From the NCBI GenBank assembly GCA_964543275.1, contig CAZIWW010000012.1, forward strand, positions 1 through 22,142: a stretch of 22,142 nt of DNA, read 5' to 3'. A program made the position numbers and the translations under genes. The notes below the pieces were generated by a model. That model searched no databases. It had not been told where the DNA came from and worked only from the letters and a program-made list of their open reading frames with translations. Source of the stretch: CAZIWW01 sp964543275. Its GTDB lineage: Bacteria > Patescibacteriota > Minisyncoccia > Moranbacterales > UBA11712. Shown one piece after another: positions 1 to 7,266 of this stretch (position 1 is its first letter; each line of letters starts with the position of its first letter).

Positions 1-55
1 GAACCATATCCGCTTTGTTAACTGGAAGTTTTTTAATGATGCTTGATTCTTTCAT
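1..55 (-). CDS. Start of an unidentified gene, cut by the window edge
   Basis: Reading leftwards from an ATG at 55, 18 codons are open to the window edge and give a lysine-rich N-terminus (MKESSIIKKLPVNKADMV). It follows murB on the same strand, 63 bp after the murB stop, where other genomes often have ddl or ftsQ/ftsA/ftsZ, but these residues match none of them recognisably. No clear Shine-Dalgarno sequence precedes the ATG. Too little is visible to assign a function, and it may not be a gene. Confidence 0.35.
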   Translation of the reverse strand, partial: MKESSIIKKLPVNKADMV

Positions 56-93
56 GGATTACAAATTAAACAACGAGCTAATTAAACACCGCA

Positions 94-121
94 ACTTCGC
101 GCTTCGCGCTTTGCGCTTTTA
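94..121. repeat. 7-nt periodic array at the murB stop codon
   Basis: Four successive heptads (ACTTCGC, GCTTCGC, GCTTTGC, GCTTTTA) run into the murB stop codon (TTA on the plus strand at 119-121). It is a single T-rich arm, and no complementary A-rich arm is seen nearby. The smc stop codon lies in a near-identical word (see 9894-10028). Confidence 0.7.
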
Positions 122-1177
122 ACTTTCCCCAAACCCCACGTACTGCACTTCTTCCAAAAGCTGGATGCCGAATCTGTTTCTTACTTTTTGTTTAATGAGA
201 CTGGCTAGAATCACAACATCTTCGGCTTTAGCGTTCCCGGCATTAACAATGAAGTTTCCATGGCTTTGGCTGACCATCGCCCCGCCGATTTTTTTGCCCT
301 TGAGACCCAAAGCTTCAATCAAGTAACCGGCGGGAATTTTGTCCCCAATAATCTTTTGCCTCGTATCCCGTTCGAACTCTTTTATCAATTTTTTATCTTT
401 CACTGCCGGATTCCTAAAAAAACTCCCCGCGCTGGGAAAGTTAAGAGGCTGTTTTTGCTTGCGTTTTTTCAAAATATCTTTAACCACTTGCCGGCTTTTT
501 TCCATATCGCCTTCTTGGAGCTTCAAAGCAACAGACAGAATTATTAAATTATTATTTTGCTTAAAAACGCTGTCGCGGTAAGAAAATTGGCAATCTTGTA
601 ATTTGTAATTTGTAATTTGTAATTGGGATTTGTTTTGGTTATTTGAATTTTGGATTTTGAATTTGTTCCGAATTTCGAATTTCGAATTTCGAATTCTCAA
701 CACTTTGACGGATTCAACAACATTAGCCATATTACGTCCAAGCGCCCCCGCATTCCCCCGCACCGCTCCGCCGATTGTTCCCGGAATCCCCGCCGCCCAT
801 TCGAAACCAGTGAGATTATTTTTCACAGACTCATTAACAATTTTACTTAATAAACACCCCGCCCCGCACTCAATTCGTAAATTTGAAATTTGAAATTTGA
901 AATTTGAAATTTTAATTACTAATCCGCCAAATCCTTTATCGCTAATCAAAACATTGCTCCCGCCGGCCAAAATAAAAAAGGGGAGATTTTTATCTTCGGC
1001 AAAGCTAATCGCTTTAATTATTTCTTCTTCGTTTTTAGCCTCCGCGAAAAACCTCGCCGCCCCGCCGACTTTAAAAGTAGTATATGGAGCTAGAGGAATG
1101 TTTTCTTGAATCTCCACATTTAAATAATACAACAGTAAATTTAAAAAGCCAACTCTCTCTAAAGTCAGCTTTGTCAT
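119..1177 (-). CDS. murB: UDP-N-acetylenolpyruvoylglucosamine reductase MurB
   Basis: Cytoplasmic flavoenzyme that reduces UDP-GlcNAc-enolpyruvate to UDP-MurNAc with NADPH, the second committed step of peptidoglycan precursor synthesis. Visible signatures are the FAD-domain start PLAPYTTFKVGGAARFF (res ~29-44), GGSNVLISDKGFGG (72-85), AGIPGTIGGAVRGNAGALG (129-147), the catalytic-serine region FPSAGSFFRNP (247-257) and the C-terminal EALGLKGKKIGGAMVSQSHGNFIVN stretch. At 352 aa it exceeds the usual ~300 aa of short MurBs. The excess is two inserts made of heptanucleotide repeats: res ~89-102 (ISNFKFQISN) and res ~163-194 (NSKFEIRNKFKIQNS, then QLQITNYKLQ). Both fall in loops where the family is variable, and all catalytic motifs remain, so the enzyme is probably active. 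The first ATG (1177) lies 18 nt after the nucleotidyltransferase stop. A GTG at about residue 21 is an alternative start, since the preceding residues are hydrophobic and not typical. Confidence 0.95.
   Translation of the reverse strand: MTKLTLERVGFLNLLLYYLNVEIQENIPLAPYTTFKVGGAARFFAEAKNEEEIIKAISFAEDKNLPFFILAGGSNVLISDKGFGGLVIKISNFKFQISNLRIECGAGCLLSKIVNESVKNNLTGFEWAAGIPGTIGGAVRGNAGALGRNMANVVESVKVLRIRNSKFEIRNKFKIQNSNNQNKSQLQITNYKLQDCQFSYRDSVFKQNNNLIILSVALKLQEGDMEKSRQVVKDILKKRKQKQPLNFPSAGSFFRNPAVKDKKLIKEFERDTRQKIIGDKIPAGYLIEALGLKGKKIGGAMVSQSHGNFIVNAGNAKAEDVVILASLIKQKVRNRFGIQLLEEVQYVGFGES
597..696. repeat. Heptanucleotide arrays inside murB (insert 2)
   Basis: Four exact TGTAATT units fill 597-624, and 3.7 copies of CGAATTT fill 669-696. 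Between them T-rich degenerate heptads of ATTTTGA type continue. On the coding strand the segment is free of stops and encodes the low-complexity stretch at MurB residues ~163-194. Because 7 is coprime with 3, three 7-nt units give one 7-codon cycle, here QITNYKL. Confidence 0.85.
879..912. repeat. Heptanucleotide array inside murB (insert 1)
   Basis: 4.9 exact copies of AAATTTG (plus strand). On the murB coding strand the unit reads CAAATTT and encodes the heptapeptide cycle KFQISNF, seen as ISNFKFQISN at residues ~91-100. The other orientation would contain TGA in its single codon cycle, so only this orientation is compatible with translation. The same array occurs in trmD (8399-8425). Confidence 0.9.
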
Positions 1178-1195
1178 TGCTAAAAAACGAGTTTT

Positions 1196-1819
1196 TCATT
1201 TCAGCTCCTGAAAAGATTTTACCTGCCTGGAAATATCTTCCTTTATCTCTTCCCAATTCATTCCCGCTAGCATTTTCGGCATTGGTTCGTTTTCAGCGTC
1301 GTCAAAATAGACAAGGCTCTTGAGAATGTGTAGCGTGTTGTATTTTATCCCCGAATACTTCTTTTTGAATATATTTAAAATTTCAGAGAGAGAATATTTT
1401 TGGAGGATAAAACACAGGTCGACAAAATCTTTTTTGCTTCCCCGCGAAGAAATCGCGTCGATTTTCATCGCGGCGATATCCCGCTCATCAGCAAGATTCA
1501 CACCGGCAAAAACTAAAAAAGGAAAAAGTAAATCGTAATTATAGCGAAAAAAGCTTATTTTCACACAATCCAAAGAGCCGCTCAAAGTTCGCTCTTCTTC
1601 GCAATCCAAAGCGAATTCGCCAATTCGCGAAAGCCGGCCTTTTAGGTTCTTGACGGAAAATTCCTCACTCGAAAAAAAATCGAGATCGATCGATTTTCTG
1701 TGTCCCAGCTGAATCGCAAGAGCCGTTTCGCCGGCCAGATAGAATTTCGCCGAGATTTTTTCTTTTCCTATCTTTTCCAAAACGGACTTTGTTTTCGAAT
1801 CGATTGCTTCGGGATGCAT
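1196..1819 (-). CDS. AbiEii/DUF1814-like nucleotidyltransferase (toxin-like)
   Basis: A 207-aa protein of the nucleotidyltransferase superfamily related to AbiEii/AbiGii toxins. Visible features are the N-terminal FYLAGETALAIQLGH (res ~26-40; family members usually have GGTAL, here GETAL) and RKSIDLDFFS (41-50), whose D45-x-D47 pair is the expected metal-binding motif. DERDIAAMKIDAISSRGSKKDFVDLCFIL follows, the conserved helix-plus-KD(F/Y)xDL element of the family. Such proteins transfer nucleotides to RNA or other targets and are usually the toxin half of an abortive-infection or toxin-antitoxin pair. The ATG at 1819 was chosen. GTG 1849 and TTG 1852 are in frame but extend further into the upstream gene. 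It overlaps that gene by 52 nt, which implies translational coupling, and is followed after 18 nt by murB. The target is unknown. Confidence 0.75.
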   Translation of the reverse strand: MHPEAIDSKTKSVLEKIGKEKISAKFYLAGETALAIQLGHRKSIDLDFFSSEEFSVKNLKGRLSRIGEFALDCEEERTLSGSLDCVKISFFRYNYDLLFPFLVFAGVNLADERDIAAMKIDAISSRGSKKDFVDLCFILQKYSLSEILNIFKKKYSGIKYNTLHILKSLVYFDDAENEPMPKMLAGMNWEEIKEDISRQVKSFQELK

Positions 1820-2061
1820 TTCTTTTTGTCGAGACCAAAAAGCAAACACCAAAAATTATTGGTCTTGGCGTTAAACTTTCCGGCGCTTTCCAAAAATACT
1901 TTTTTTAGCGATTCCTCCCCATAGCGCCTTTTTGACCATTTTAGATCTTCCAGATCTCCTCTATCCAGAATTCTTTCAATTATGAACCGCCGATGAGTAT
2001 CGGGATCAATTTCATTAAGATTTACGTCCCAAAAAAGGCTTCTTTTTTTCAATGTTTTCAC
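1768..2061 (-). CDS. Small antitoxin-like partner protein (DUF6922-like)
   Basis: A 97-aa helical protein with SLFWDVNLNEIDPDTHRR, then FIIERILDRGDLEDLKW, and NNFWCLLFGL near the C-terminus. This pattern resembles the small domain (DUF6922 as I recall it, from memory) often encoded just upstream of AbiEii-type nucleotidyltransferases and presumed to be the antitoxin. The start is GTG at 2061; no in-frame ATG lies near. Its 3' end overlaps the nucleotidyltransferase by 52 nt, the usual arrangement for a coupled two-gene module. It lies 49 bp downstream of murC, so it may be co-transcribed with the mur genes as well as from its own promoter. The antitoxin role is inferred from context, not from a tested motif. 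Confidence 0.6.
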   Translation of the reverse strand: MKTLKKRSLFWDVNLNEIDPDTHRRFIIERILDRGDLEDLKWSKRRYGEESLKKVFLESAGKFNAKTNNFWCLLFGLDKKKCIPKQSIRKQSPFWKR

Positions 2062-2067
2062 ATCACT

Positions 2068-2076
2068 ATTGTAGCA
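2068..2076 (-). promoter_or_regulatory. Extended -10 element, probable leaderless promoter
   Basis: The minus strand reads TGC-TACAAT, an extended -10 box (TGN plus 5/6 of TATAAT), ending 6 nt before the GTG of the small antitoxin-like gene. No good -35 hexamer is found 16-18 bp upstream. The spacing puts the expected transcription start at or next to the start codon, so the mRNA would be leaderless. No Shine-Dalgarno sequence is present, which fits. Confidence 0.45.
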
Positions 2077-2110
2077 TGGAAATCGGAAAATTCTCCACTT
2101 CTATTGAATA

Positions 2111-3490
2111 CTATTCTTTCAACTTTTCCCCCGCTTCCAGCACATTCCCCGCGCCCATAGTGATAACCAGATCATCGGATCCAATCTTGTCGCTTAAATA
2201 ATCCACCACTTCACCGATGGTCGGAATGTATTTAATATTTCGGTGGTAGCGACTTGCCCGCTCAACTAAGTCCTTAGAGTGCGCCACGCCTTGTTCCTCC
2301 CGAGCACTGCCGTAAATATCCAAAATTATCACATTGTCGGCGTCTTCAAAGCTTTGAGCAAAATCTTCCAAAAGCGCTTTGGTGCGAGTGTAGGTATGCG
2401 GCTGGAAAACGCACCAAATTTTTTTTCTGGGGAAAAAGTCGCGCGCGGCTCGAAGCGTAACTTTAATCTCCTCCGGATGATGAGCGTAATCGTCAATGAG
2501 AATGGCGCCGTTCCGCCTGCCAATATACTCAAACCGCCGGGAAGTTCCCTCAAATTCAGACACGGCCCGGCGCATTTTTTCCGCACCAGCGTTAAACTGA
2601 TAAGCTGCGGCTACCGCAGCGGCAGTATTAAGCACATTGTGACGCCCCGGCAAGCTCAAATCAAACCTGCCTAATTTCTTCTCGTTAAACCACAAAGAAA
2701 AAAACTGCTTGCCCTCCTTGAGCTCATAATCCTTAATTCGCAAATTGCAGTCCAGTCCAAATCCGTAAGTGATAACTTTGCACTTGGCGCTTTTCGCTAT
2801 CTCAAGAGTGTCGCTTCTATCACCGCAGACAACTAAAAAACCGTGCAAGGGAATTTTAGCCACAAATTTCTCAAAGATGCTTTTATACTCTCCGTAATTT
2901 TCAAAAAAATCTGGATGATCCCAGTCAACACTGGTTAAAATTACTGCCTTTGGATCGTAGTATTTAAATTTGCCCTGATACTCGTCGGCTTCGATAACCA
3001 TAAATTCGCTCCTGCCTGCCAAAGCCGAACTTCTCCATTGAATAACTTTTGAGCCTACTACAGCTGTCGGATCAAACTCGGCTATCCGCATAATATCCGC
3101 CAGCATAGCTGTAGTGGTTGTCTTGCCGTGAGTGCCGCAGACCGCGATGCCGAACTTTTTATTAAACAATTTCCCCAGAAGCTCTGGATAAGAAATTATG
3201 TGAAGCCCGGTTTCTTTAGCCGCTTTAAACTCCGGATTATTTGTTTCGTTATAGGCCGTGGAATAAACAACTAAATCAATATCTGGATTCTCCGCAATAT
3301 GCGCCGCGTCAAAGTTGTCGTAGAAATCTATTTCCAGTTTTTTAAGAATCTCGTCGGTAAAAAATTTCTCTTTAGTGTCCGATCCTATCACTTCGACTCG
3401 CCAACGCTTAAAAATTTCCGCCAGTGCCACCATGCCGGATCCCTTGATGCCGATGAAGTAGATTTTTTTTAGTTTAGAGAAATCAAGCAT
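2111..3490 (-). CDS. murC: UDP-N-acetylmuramate--L-alanine ligase MurC
   Basis: ATP-dependent cytoplasmic ligase that adds the first L-Ala of the peptide stem to UDP-MurNAc. The 459-aa length is normal. The N-terminal Rossmann-like UDP-binding domain has GIKGSGM (res 14-20). The central ATPase domain has the P-loop GTHGKTTTTAML (119-130) and EADEYQGKF, with the Mur-ligase acidic residue. The C-terminal domain has LPGRHNVLNTAAAVAAA, EGTSRRFEYIG, DDYAHHPEEI and VFQPHTYTRT, all characteristic of MurC rather than MurD/E/F. It lies between the patatin-like gene and the nucleotidyltransferase pair, in the same train as murG, ftsW and murB. The start is ATG 3490, with no obvious Shine-Dalgarno sequence. 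Confidence 0.97.
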   Translation of the reverse strand: MLDFSKLKKIYFIGIKGSGMVALAEIFKRWRVEVIGSDTKEKFFTDEILKKLEIDFYDNFDAAHIAENPDIDLVVYSTAYNETNNPEFKAAKETGLHIISYPELLGKLFNKKFGIAVCGTHGKTTTTAMLADIMRIAEFDPTAVVGSKVIQWRSSALAGRSEFMVIEADEYQGKFKYYDPKAVILTSVDWDHPDFFENYGEYKSIFEKFVAKIPLHGFLVVCGDRSDTLEIAKSAKCKVITYGFGLDCNLRIKDYELKEGKQFFSLWFNEKKLGRFDLSLPGRHNVLNTAAAVAAAYQFNAGAEKMRRAVSEFEGTSRRFEYIGRRNGAILIDDYAHHPEEIKVTLRAARDFFPRKKIWCVFQPHTYTRTKALLEDFAQSFEDADNVIILDIYGSAREEQGVAHSKDLVERASRYHRNIKYIPTIGEVVDYLSDKIGSDDLVITMGAGNVLEAGEKLKE

Positions 3491-3679
3491 ATAAGCTAGG
3501 AGTTAAAACCCAAAATTCGAAATACTAAACATGCCTAAAGCACTTTGCCTTCATGGCGGCAATAGGAACTCCAGATGTTTGAATCTCGATATTGCTTGGA
3601 ATTTTAAGTTTGGGATTTATTTAGAAATTGGAAATTAGAAATTAGAAATTTGAGCGAAACTTATATTTTCTTGCAAAAA
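3491..3679. repeat. murC-patatin spacer with 7-nt arrays
   Basis: This 189-bp spacer holds four heptads (AGAAATT, GGAAATT, AGAAATT, AGAAATT) at 3623-3650. Degenerate A-rich words near 3505-3530 partly pair with AAGTTTGGGATTT at 3606-3618. A small hairpin (TTGCC ... GGCAA) lies in the centre near 3545-3562. No reading frame of interest was seen. Confidence 0.65.
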
Positions 3680-4660
3680 CTATCTTTCTACTATCACCTC
3701 TATTCTCGGCAAAGCACGAGTAGCTGCCTTCCTCCCTTCCTTTATCAACTCCGCCGTTTTAGTTACATCCGCTCTTTTGACATGCATCACATCCGGACGA
3801 ATGGCTATATCGCAATCTTCATCGCGAAACAACCCTCTTTTATAATCCCAGCTAGTAGCCCGAAGCCCGATCAAATACATCTCCAAAAAATTAAATCTGT
3901 GGTTTTCATAATCATCCAAAAGCTTTATCTTCTTCATTAACTTCTTCGCTCGACCCAAAAATTTCCGCTCGTCAGCGTTTTTTATTTTCTCCTGCATTCT
4001 AAAAACCGGGCTTGCCATTCTTCCAACCCTGCTATTTCTCATCGCTTTCCTCACATCCCCAACCGTCCTGGTTATAACATTCCTATTTACGCTTACATCA
4101 ACTCCTATTACGACGTCAGCTCCTAATTTATAAGCAACATCAGCCGGAACAAGCGAGACAACGCCTCCGTCCATAATCAGCCTTCCTCTGTATCTCCTTA
4201 AAGGGGTAAGACCAGGCAAAGCTGTTGTCATCAATAAAGCCTTGGCAATATCTCCATTGTTGAGAATGATTTCCTCGTTAGTTAGAACATCCGTCGCCAC
4301 AAAAGCCAACTTTATATCTTTAAGATCTTCAAAATCCTTCCCGCCGGTTATATATTCAAAAAAAGACTCCATCTTCCTGCCTTTCAATATTCCCTCTCCA
4401 GTTAGACAAAAGTCAAGAAGCCTTTTTCTATCTTTTTTATTTTTCATTGACAAGGCTATATCCTTAAACTCTTTCATTTTCCCGCAGGCGTAAGCCGCCG
4501 CTACAATCGCCCCGCTGCTGCAACCTACCAGGATGTCAATGGGTATCTTATTTTCCTCAAAAACTTCCAAGACGCCGATATGCGTCATCCCGCGCATGGT
4601 ACCGCCGCCGAGAGCCAAGCCAACTTTCTTTCTTTTTTTATCTATAGCGAATTTAGTCAT
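3680..4660 (-). CDS. Patatin-like phospholipase (RssA/NTE-type)
   Basis: A 326-aa serine acyl hydrolase of the patatin family, expected to cleave acyl esters of phospholipids. Motifs: the glycine-rich oxyanion segment LALGGGTMRGMTHIGVL (res ~15-31), the nucleophile elbow G46-C-S48-S-G50, and the second dyad residue in IMDGGVVS (D164). GADVVIGVDVS follows as in bacterial RssA/YchK proteins. No signal peptide or membrane segment is visible, so it is probably cytoplasmic or peripheral. It lies between murG (upstream) and murC (downstream) on the same strand, an unusual place for a lipase within a murein precursor cluster. Its substrate and any link to envelope synthesis are unknown. The start ATG 4660 precedes a basic stretch before the first strand, which is normal for the family. 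Confidence 0.85.
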   Translation of the reverse strand: MTKFAIDKKRKKVGLALGGGTMRGMTHIGVLEVFEENKIPIDILVGCSSGAIVAAAYACGKMKEFKDIALSMKNKKDRKRLLDFCLTGEGILKGRKMESFFEYITGGKDFEDLKDIKLAFVATDVLTNEEIILNNGDIAKALLMTTALPGLTPLRRYRGRLIMDGGVVSLVPADVAYKLGADVVIGVDVSVNRNVITRTVGDVRKAMRNSRVGRMASPVFRMQEKIKNADERKFLGRAKKLMKKIKLLDDYENHRFNFLEMYLIGLRATSWDYKRGLFRDEDCDIAIRPDVMHVKRADVTKTAELIKEGRKAATRALPRIEVIVER

Positions 4661-4703
4661 AGGGACTTAGTTATAGAAAAATAGAGCATCGGCGGTAAGA
4701 CAG

Positions 4704-4815
4704 ATCATAGATCATAGATCGTAGGTCGTAGGTCGTAGGACTTTATATTCCAAATATTCCAATTACTCACGACCTATGACAAGACTTACAGCCTTGAACC
4801 TATTCCCCTACGACA
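4704..4815. repeat. murG-patatin spacer: heptad array and partial inverted arm
   Basis: Five heptads (ATCATAG twice, ATCGTAG, GTCGTAG twice) occupy 4704-4738. The complementary words CACGACCTATGAC (4769-4781) and CCTACGACAC (4807-4816) allow an imperfect hairpin. The spacer 4661-4835 otherwise holds no gene. Confidence 0.7.
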
Positions 4816-4835
4816 CACTACTCACCTACTACTCC

Positions 4836-5951
4836 CTAAACCACCCCAGCCAGCCCCAATATCTCCTCCGCTATTTTCTCCGCCGCTTGCGAATTGTAGA
4901 ATTTCTTAATACGTTCAGATATTTCATATCTTTCTTCTTTGTTATCCAAAATCTCTTTAACTTTTTCCATAAGGATATTTTCACCCAAGTTATCCTGCTC
5001 CAACATAACCGCCGCTCCGGCTTGGGCTACGCTGAAAGCGTTAGCCTGTTGGTGATTATTGGCAGCGGTTTTAAGAGGAACTAAAATAGAAGGTTTGCCG
5101 TTAGCCGCAATTTCGGCGATCAAGCTCGCTCCGGCTCGACTGATCACGAGATCGGCCACCTTAAAAGCATGCGGCAGCTCCTCTTTTAAGAATGGGTAGG
5201 GATGATAGCCTCTGCGACCGGCTTTGATACCCACCCTAGCCGCTTCGTGAATAACAGGCTCATATTCATTCTTGCCCGTGATATGGATTATCTCAAAGCG
5301 GTGAAGTAAACTCGGCAGAGCGTTTACTATCGCTTGATTAATTACTCTAGAGCCCTGACTGCCGCCTACCACCAAAATGACTTCCTTGCCCAAACTTAGA
5401 TGGAACAATTCTTTAGCCTTCTCTTTATCCCCTCCTATCAGTTCTCGCCTGATAGGAATGCCAGTTAAAACAGTTTTCTCTTTTGGGAAAAAATTGAAAG
5501 CGGCCGGAAAAGAAATAGCCACCCGTTTAGCCATTTTCGACAAAAACCGATTGGCAATTCCGGGCATAACATCTGACTCGTGAATAATAACCGGGATTCT
5601 ATAAATCCAGGCAGAAATGACCACCGGCACAGTGGCATAACCGCCCTTGGCAAAAACAACATCCGGCATAAAAATCAGCAGATGCCACAGCGACTGAATT
5701 ATGCCAATTGGAATTTTAAACAAATCAATAAAGTTTTGCAGAGAAAAATAGCGGCGGAACTTCCCGCTTAAAACAAGCTTGGAGGGAATAAATTCTTTAT
5801 CCATTACTTCTTTTTCCAACTCTCCTTTGGGCCCTAAGAATAAAAACTCCACATCGTCCTTTTCTCCAACTATTTTTTTCAACTCGCGGGCGACAGCTAA
5901 CAAGGGGTACAAATGTCCACCTGTGCCTCCAGCAGTTAAAACAATACGCAT
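4836..5951 (-). CDS. murG: UDP-GlcNAc:undecaprenyl-PP-MurNAc-pentapeptide transferase MurG
   Basis: GT-B glycosyltransferase on the inner face of the membrane that converts lipid I to lipid II. It has 371 aa. The N-terminal domain opens with MRIVLTAGGTGGHLYP, where the GGTGGH loop (res 8-13) is the lipid-I/diphosphate site. VVFAKGGYATVP and IIHESDVMPGIANRF follow. The C-terminal UDP-GlcNAc domain shows VVGGSQGSRVINQ, VADLVISRAGASLIAEIAA and GKPSILVPLKTAANNHQQANA, all strongly MurG-like. ATG 5951 was chosen because it places GGTGGH at the usual position; a start 15 nt further out (5966) adds only five atypical residues. It lies downstream of ftsW, as in classic dcw clusters, across a 168-bp spacer containing a heptad hairpin. 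Confidence 0.97.
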   Translation of the reverse strand: MRIVLTAGGTGGHLYPLLAVARELKKIVGEKDDVEFLFLGPKGELEKEVMDKEFIPSKLVLSGKFRRYFSLQNFIDLFKIPIGIIQSLWHLLIFMPDVVFAKGGYATVPVVISAWIYRIPVIIHESDVMPGIANRFLSKMAKRVAISFPAAFNFFPKEKTVLTGIPIRRELIGGDKEKAKELFHLSLGKEVILVVGGSQGSRVINQAIVNALPSLLHRFEIIHITGKNEYEPVIHEAARVGIKAGRRGYHPYPFLKEELPHAFKVADLVISRAGASLIAEIAANGKPSILVPLKTAANNHQQANAFSVAQAGAAVMLEQDNLGENILMEKVKEILDNKEERYEISERIKKFYNSQAAEKIAEEILGLAGVV

Positions 5952-5960
5952 TAAACAAAA

Positions 5961-6112
5961 TGTCAAAATTTAAAACTCAAAGCGCAAAACTTTGGTACTT
6001 GCTCACCTCGCCGACGATGCAGGCTTCGCTCGTGAATCAATTTATATAAATTAATCCGTCTGGTGAAATCAGACACCTTAGTTTTGAGTTTTGACATTTG
6101 AGCTTTGAGCTT
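5961..6112. repeat. ftsW-murG spacer: two-arm heptad hairpin
   Basis: The left arm 5961-5988 is TGTCAAA, ATTTAAA, ACTCAAA, GCGCAAA. The right arm 6081-6108 is GTTTTGA, GTTTTGA, CATTTGA, GCTTTGA. Each right unit is a complement-type partner of the left units. The loop contains TATATAAATTAAT-type sequence and a small hairpin GTCTG ... CAGAC (6058-6076). Words from this loop recur in the smc-rpsP element. Confidence 0.85.
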
Positions 6113-6119
6113 CCACTAT

Positions 6120-7223
6120 TTACATTCTACATTTTTTTGATATATTCAACAAGATTCCCACGCCGATCATAGAGAATGCCAGCGAGGTTCCGCCGTAACT
6201 TATAAAAGGCAAAGTTACACCGGTTAAGGGCATCAATCCAGTTATAGCGCAGATATTAATCAGCGCCTGAAAGATTATCCAGGAAGTAATTCCAACGGCA
6301 ACCAGCCTTCCAAAAACATCCGGCGCGTTTTTGGCGATCTTAAACCCGCGCATGGCAAAAATAACAAAGAGGATAATGAGAACGCTCACGCCGACCAAGC
6401 CTATTTCCTCGGAAATTACAGCAAAAATGGAATCCCCTACCGGCTCGGGAAGATAATTAAACTTCTGACGGCTATGCCCCAAACCCAATCCCCAAAGCCC
6501 GCCTGACCCGATGGCTAACAATGCCTGATTTATCTGATAGCCTATGCCGCGGGGATCAAGCTCTGGATTAAGAAAAACCAAGAGACGGCTCATGCGATAG
6601 GACTCAATTTTCACCAGAATCAAGAATACCAGGGCGCCTAACCCAAGCATAGACAAAAGATGATGAAATCTTGCTCCAGACACAAAATAAATCGACATGG
6701 CGATAATTACCAAAACGCTCAATGTTCCCATGTCAGGCTGTTTAATCACCAAAAATCCCACTATTCCGATTATGGCCAAGAAAGGAACAAACCCTTCAAA
6801 TAAATCAGATCCCTTTTCGCGTTTGCCTTCCAGCCAAGCCGCGAGATAAATAATTAATGAGAGTTTTAGCATCTCCGACGGCTGGAAAGAAAAAATGCTA
6901 AGCTGAATCCATCGGCTGGCTCCCTGGAACTTTAGCCCAACGCCAGGAATAAAAACTAAAACCAAAAGAACTAAATTAAGCAGAAAAAGCGGCAGAGCGA
7001 TTTTCCTCCAAGCGCGATAGTTAATCTTCTGAACTATAAACATCAGAATCAATCCAGGCATAACTCCATAAAAAAGTTGGTGCTTGAAAAAATAATAGGA
7101 GTCGCCAAAACGATGTTGAGAGATAGCCACTCCAACTGAAGAAATCATCACCAGGCCGAAAACCAACAAAGCAAAGGTAGTAATGATTAGAGTTTGATCG
7201 GGTTTTTGCTTTCCAGACCTCAT
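6120..7223 (-). CDS. ftsW: FtsW, SEDS-family peptidoglycan glycosyltransferase
   Basis: An integral membrane SEDS protein of 367 aa that polymerises lipid II glycan strands, here most likely at the division septum. About ten hydrophobic segments are visible. SEDS signatures include GASRWI..FSFQPSEMLKLSLI (res ~119-143), KQPDMGTL, the NQALLAIGSGGLWGLGLG loop, and SRQKFNYLPEPVGDSIFAVISEE, which contains the proposed catalytic aspartate (GD-SIFAV). TGLMPLTGVTLPFISYGG follows near the C-terminus. RodA is a paralogue with the same motifs. The murG and murC neighbours favour FtsW. The start is ATG 7223. The upstream sequence is the RAYT element, so the original ftsW leader may have been altered by that insertion. 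Confidence 0.93.
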   Translation of the reverse strand: MRSGKQKPDQTLIITTFALLVFGLVMISSVGVAISQHRFGDSYYFFKHQLFYGVMPGLILMFIVQKINYRAWRKIALPLFLLNLVLLVLVFIPGVGLKFQGASRWIQLSIFSFQPSEMLKLSLIIYLAAWLEGKREKGSDLFEGFVPFLAIIGIVGFLVIKQPDMGTLSVLVIIAMSIYFVSGARFHHLLSMLGLGALVFLILVKIESYRMSRLLVFLNPELDPRGIGYQINQALLAIGSGGLWGLGLGHSRQKFNYLPEPVGDSIFAVISEEIGLVGVSVLIILFVIFAMRGFKIAKNAPDVFGRLVAVGITSWIIFQALINICAITGLMPLTGVTLPFISYGGTSLAFSMIGVGILLNISKKCRM

Positions 7224-7233
7224 ACAACAAATG

Positions 7234-7254
7234 TCCCAGAGCTCGGCTCTGGGA
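7234..7254. repeat. REP-like hairpin R1 (RAYT 3' side)
   Basis: A perfect 9-bp inverted repeat, TCCCAGAGC and GCTCTGGGA, around the loop TCG. It is extended by ATACA (7222-7226) and TGTAT (7255-7259). It lies between the RAYT stop and the ftsW start and has the same orientation as R3. Confidence 0.85.
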
Positions 7255-7266
7255 TGTATAAGATTG

